Shown: in pieces, positions 5,823 through 7,387 of the stretch
Position numbering within the stretch: position 1 is the stretch's first letter
How the letters are laid out: each line of letters begins with the position of its first letter
Assembly: GCA_947258625.1 (NCBI GenBank)
Contig: CAMYJN010000107.1
Location: forward strand, 1 to 7,387
DNA: 7,387 bases
Direction: 5' to 3'
DNA from: an uncultured Polyangiaceae bacterium
GTDB lineage: Bacteria; Myxococcota_A; Polyangia; Polyangiales; Houyiibacteriaceae
Translations under genes and position numbers: made by a program
The notes under the pieces: generated by a model
Database searches by the model: none
What the model saw: the letters and a program-made list of their open reading frames with translations, nothing else
Told to the model about the DNA's origin: nothing

Positions 5823-5953
5823 GCTTCATCCGAAGCCGGAGGCCTCGGCCCCCGAAATCAATCACATCCCCCGGCTCGATTAGACGTTCCGGTGCCTCTT
5901 CGGAGGTTGTTCGTCTGGGGGGATGGCAGTTCAACCGAAAGGAGAAATGAGCA
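5823..5953 (+). promoter_or_regulatory. Structured rpsB mRNA leader, candidate S2 autoregulatory element
   Basis: Three nested pairings stack into one long hairpin. CATCCCCC (5865-5872) pairs with GGGGGATG (5918-5925), AGACG (5882-5886) with CGTCT (5912-5916), and CCTC (5895-5898) with GAGG (5903-5906) across a TTCG tetraloop. A separate GCTTC-ATCC-GAAGC hairpin (5823-5836) would form the 5' end of the transcript. The large stem ends about 12 nt before the AAAGGAG ribosome site (5938-5944), 9 nt from ATG 5954. In E. coli, S2 represses rpsB-tsf through the rpsB leader; a similar role here is inferred, since the fold need not be homologous. Confidence 0.55.
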
Positions 5954-6829
5954 ATGGCTGAATCTACACACGAGACCCAGGAAGCGCCCGAGCTGGCGGC
6001 CCTGGGAAGCCCCGACGTTGCGTCGGGTGACCTACCGATTGGCCTGCGGGCCCTCATCGACGCCGGCGTGCACTTTGGTCATCAGACCAAGCGCTGGAAT
6101 CCCCGAATGCGCCCCTACATCTACGGCGCCCGCAATGGGATTCACATCATCGACCTCGACCAGACGGCGGAGCTGTTCAAGCGAGCGTATTCGTTCATCG
6201 CCGACACGGTCGGACGCGGTGGACACGTCCTCTTCGTCGGCACCAAGCGTCAAGCGGCCGAGATCGTTCATGAAGAGGCAGAGCGATCGGGCCAATTCTA
6301 CGTGACCGGCCGTTGGCTTGGCGGCACGTTGACCAACTTTCGCACCATGAAGGGCGGCATCGATCGCCTTCGCAACATCGAGCAGCAGGTCGAGGACGGC
6401 ACCATCAACGCGCTCCGCAAGAAAGAAGCGCTTTCGATTCGCCGTGAGGGCGAGAAGCTCGAGAAGTACCTTGGCGGCATCAAGATGATGAACGGCCTAC
6501 CGTCGGTGCTCTTCGTCATCGATCCGCACAACGAGCACATCGCCGTCAACGAGGCCCGCAAGCTTCACATCCCGATCGTCGCGCTAACCGACACCAACTG
6601 CGACCCTGACCTCATCGATTTTGTCATCCCTGGCAACGACGACGCGATTCGCTCGATCAAGCTGATCACATCGCGCGTCGCCGACGCCTGCGTCGAGGGG
6701 AGCCAACAGCGGCGCGACTTCCTCCAGCACGAAGGCGCCCAGGCGCCCGATGCCAGCGGTGAAGGCGTTCATGTCGAATTCGCTCGTCGGCGAGGCCCGG
6801 CCCCCGCAACTCCCGAAGGAGGACAATGA
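5954..6829 (+). CDS. rpsB: 30S ribosomal protein S2
   Basis: S2 (291 aa) binds the 30S head/body junction and helps S1 attach. The family core is complete: [22 protein letters not shown] (37-58), [11 protein letters not shown] (61-71), FVGTKRQA (94-101), [16 protein letters not shown] (117-132), then [30 protein letters not shown] (185-201), [30 protein letters not shown]. Start ATG 5954 has AAAGGAG 9 nt upstream. About 25 residues precede the point where E. coli S2 begins its core. They are acidic and Ser/Glu/Ala-rich. After VADACVEG a tail of about 40 residues rich in Gly, Pro, Arg and Ala continues to the stop. Both ends are longer than E. coli S2 (241 aa). The stop overlaps the tsf start. 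Confidence 0.97.
   Translation: MAESTHETQEAPELAALGSPDVASGDLPIGLRALIDAGVHFGHQTKRWNPRMRPYIYGARNGIHIIDLDQTAELFKRAYSFIADTVGRGGHVLFVGTKRQAAEIVHEEAERSGQFYVTGRWLGGTLTNFRTMKGGIDRLRNIEQQVEDGTINALRKKEALSIRREGEKLEKYLGGIKMMNGLPSVLFVIDPHNEHIAVNEARKLHIPIVALTDTNCDPDLIDFVIPGNDDAIRSIKLITSRVADACVEGSQQRRDFLQHEGAQAPDASGEGVHVEFARRRGPAPATPEGGQ
6816..6822 (+). promoter_or_regulatory. tsf: Ribosome-binding site that fixes the tsf start
   Basis: AAGGAGG lies inside the last codons of rpsB. Two tandem in-frame ATGs follow, at 6826 (3 nt away) and 6829 (6 nt away). The spacing favours 6829, which gives the TGATG stop-start overlap with rpsB. Confidence 0.75.
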
Positions 6830-7387
6830 TGCCCGAAATCAGCGCATCCATGGTGAAGTCTCTTCGCGATCGTACCGGCGCCGGAATGATGGCCTGTCGC
6901 GACGCGCTGCGTGAAACCGAAGGTGACGAAGAGAAGGCAATCGAGATCATTCAGAAGAAGGGTCTCAGCAAGGTCGCCAAGAAAGCGGGCGCCATCGCGG
7001 GCGACGGCCTGGTGCACGCGTACATCCACGGCGCTGGGCGCGTGGGCGTGCTCATCGAGATCAACTGCCAGACCGACTTCGTCGCACGGGGTGAGGACTT
7101 TCGGCAGTTCGTCGAGGACACCGCCATGCAGGTCGCGGCCGAGAATCCGCTCTTCGTGAGCGAGGAAGACATCCCCGAGAACGAGCTCCTCGCCCGGACG
7201 GCCATTTTTCGCGGCCAGCTCGACGAGGAAGCCAAGGCGACCGGGAAGTCAAAGCCGCCGGCGGCCATCGAGAAGATCATCGAGGGAAAGCTCGCCAAGT
7301 GGAAGAAGGAGTCCTGCCTCCTCGACCAAGTCTCCATCATGCACGAGGACAAGACGATTCGGCAGCTCCTCGAGGCGCTCACGGCCA
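6829..7387 (+). CDS. tsf: Elongation factor Ts, 5' part
   Basis: EF-Ts recycles EF-Tu by releasing GDP in the cytoplasm. The frame is open for 186 codons and leaves the window without a stop. It starts [29 protein letters not shown], the N-terminal UBA-like domain that binds EF-Tu. GLVHAYIHGAGRVGVLIEINCQTDFVAR follows, with the family motif TDFVA at 82-86. After a helical region comes IEKIIEGKLAKWKKESCLLDQ at about 147-166. In E. coli EF-Ts (283 aa) the equivalent of this last block sits far later, so this is the short form with a reduced core, as in Thermus (196 aa). The full length is probably a little over 190 aa. The start overlaps the rpsB stop by 1 nt (ATG 6829), or by 4 nt if ATG 6826 is used. 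The rpsB-tsf order is the usual operon. Confidence 0.96.
   Translation, partial: MPEISASMVKSLRDRTGAGMMACRDALRETEGDEEKAIEIIQKKGLSKVAKKAGAIAGDGLVHAYIHGAGRVGVLIEINCQTDFVARGEDFRQFVEDTAMQVAAENPLFVSEEDIPENELLARTAIFRGQLDEEAKATGKSKPPAAIEKIIEGKLAKWKKESCLLDQVSIMHEDKTIRQLLEALTA

Noticed and set aside
5947..5961. Four-codon ATG-AGC-AAT-GGC-TGA frame overlapping the rpsB start
   Set aside because: Its ATG is only 2 nt from the GGAG core, too close for good initiation, so a leader peptide is unlikely.
5557..6057. Minus-strand frame with a Gln/Arg/Cys repeat
   Set aside because: The repeat is simply the CTGRCN hexamer array read backwards, and the frame extends into rpsB antisense.

Overview
This window is a housekeeping stretch of a GC-rich bacterial chromosome (by eye a little over 60% GC, with GTG starts and tight gene overlaps). 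The gene set (accD-folC, hemE, yacG, a ClsB-type cardiolipin synthase, rpsB-tsf) is Gram-negative in character. Two things suggest a proteobacterial or Myxococcota/'deltaproteobacterial' lineage: a secreted beta-barrel-like protein, and a zinc-ribbon YacG. The short EF-Ts and the tailed S2 would fit that, but the phylum is an inference and should be tested with RpsB, FolC or HemE trees.

Layout. Positions 1-1850 (+) hold the 3' part of accD and a complete folC, overlapping by 4 bp. hemE (+, about 1899-2969) follows and converges on a minus-strand pair: yacG (3855-3691), whose stop overlaps the start of a predicted secreted, probably outer-membrane protein (3691-2966). The last two bases of hemE's coding context and of the minus-strand gene share one CTAG, so the two stop codons overlap. 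Only 33 bp separate yacG from a divergent plus-strand pair: a ClsB-like phospholipase D superfamily enzyme (3889-5082) and, 1 bp later, an unrecognised HExxH protein (5084-5671). A 282-bp non-coding stretch (5672-5953) contains a 13-copy CTGRCN hexamer array, a candidate extended -10 promoter and a strongly structured leader in front of rpsB (5954-6829). tsf overlaps the rpsB stop and runs off the window end.

Functionally, the window covers fatty-acid synthesis (AccD), folate polyglutamylation (FolC), heme/tetrapyrrole synthesis (HemE), gyrase modulation (YacG), phospholipid synthesis (ClsB-like) and translation (S2, EF-Ts). The neighbours do not form one pathway. The less ordinary items are the rpsB leader fold, the hexamer array, the HExxH protein coupled to the cardiolipin synthase, the YacG-coupled envelope protein, and a matching TGCTAT-N10-start-codon arrangement in front of both hemE and yacG. 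I see no mobile element, CRISPR array, tRNA, rRNA or defence system.
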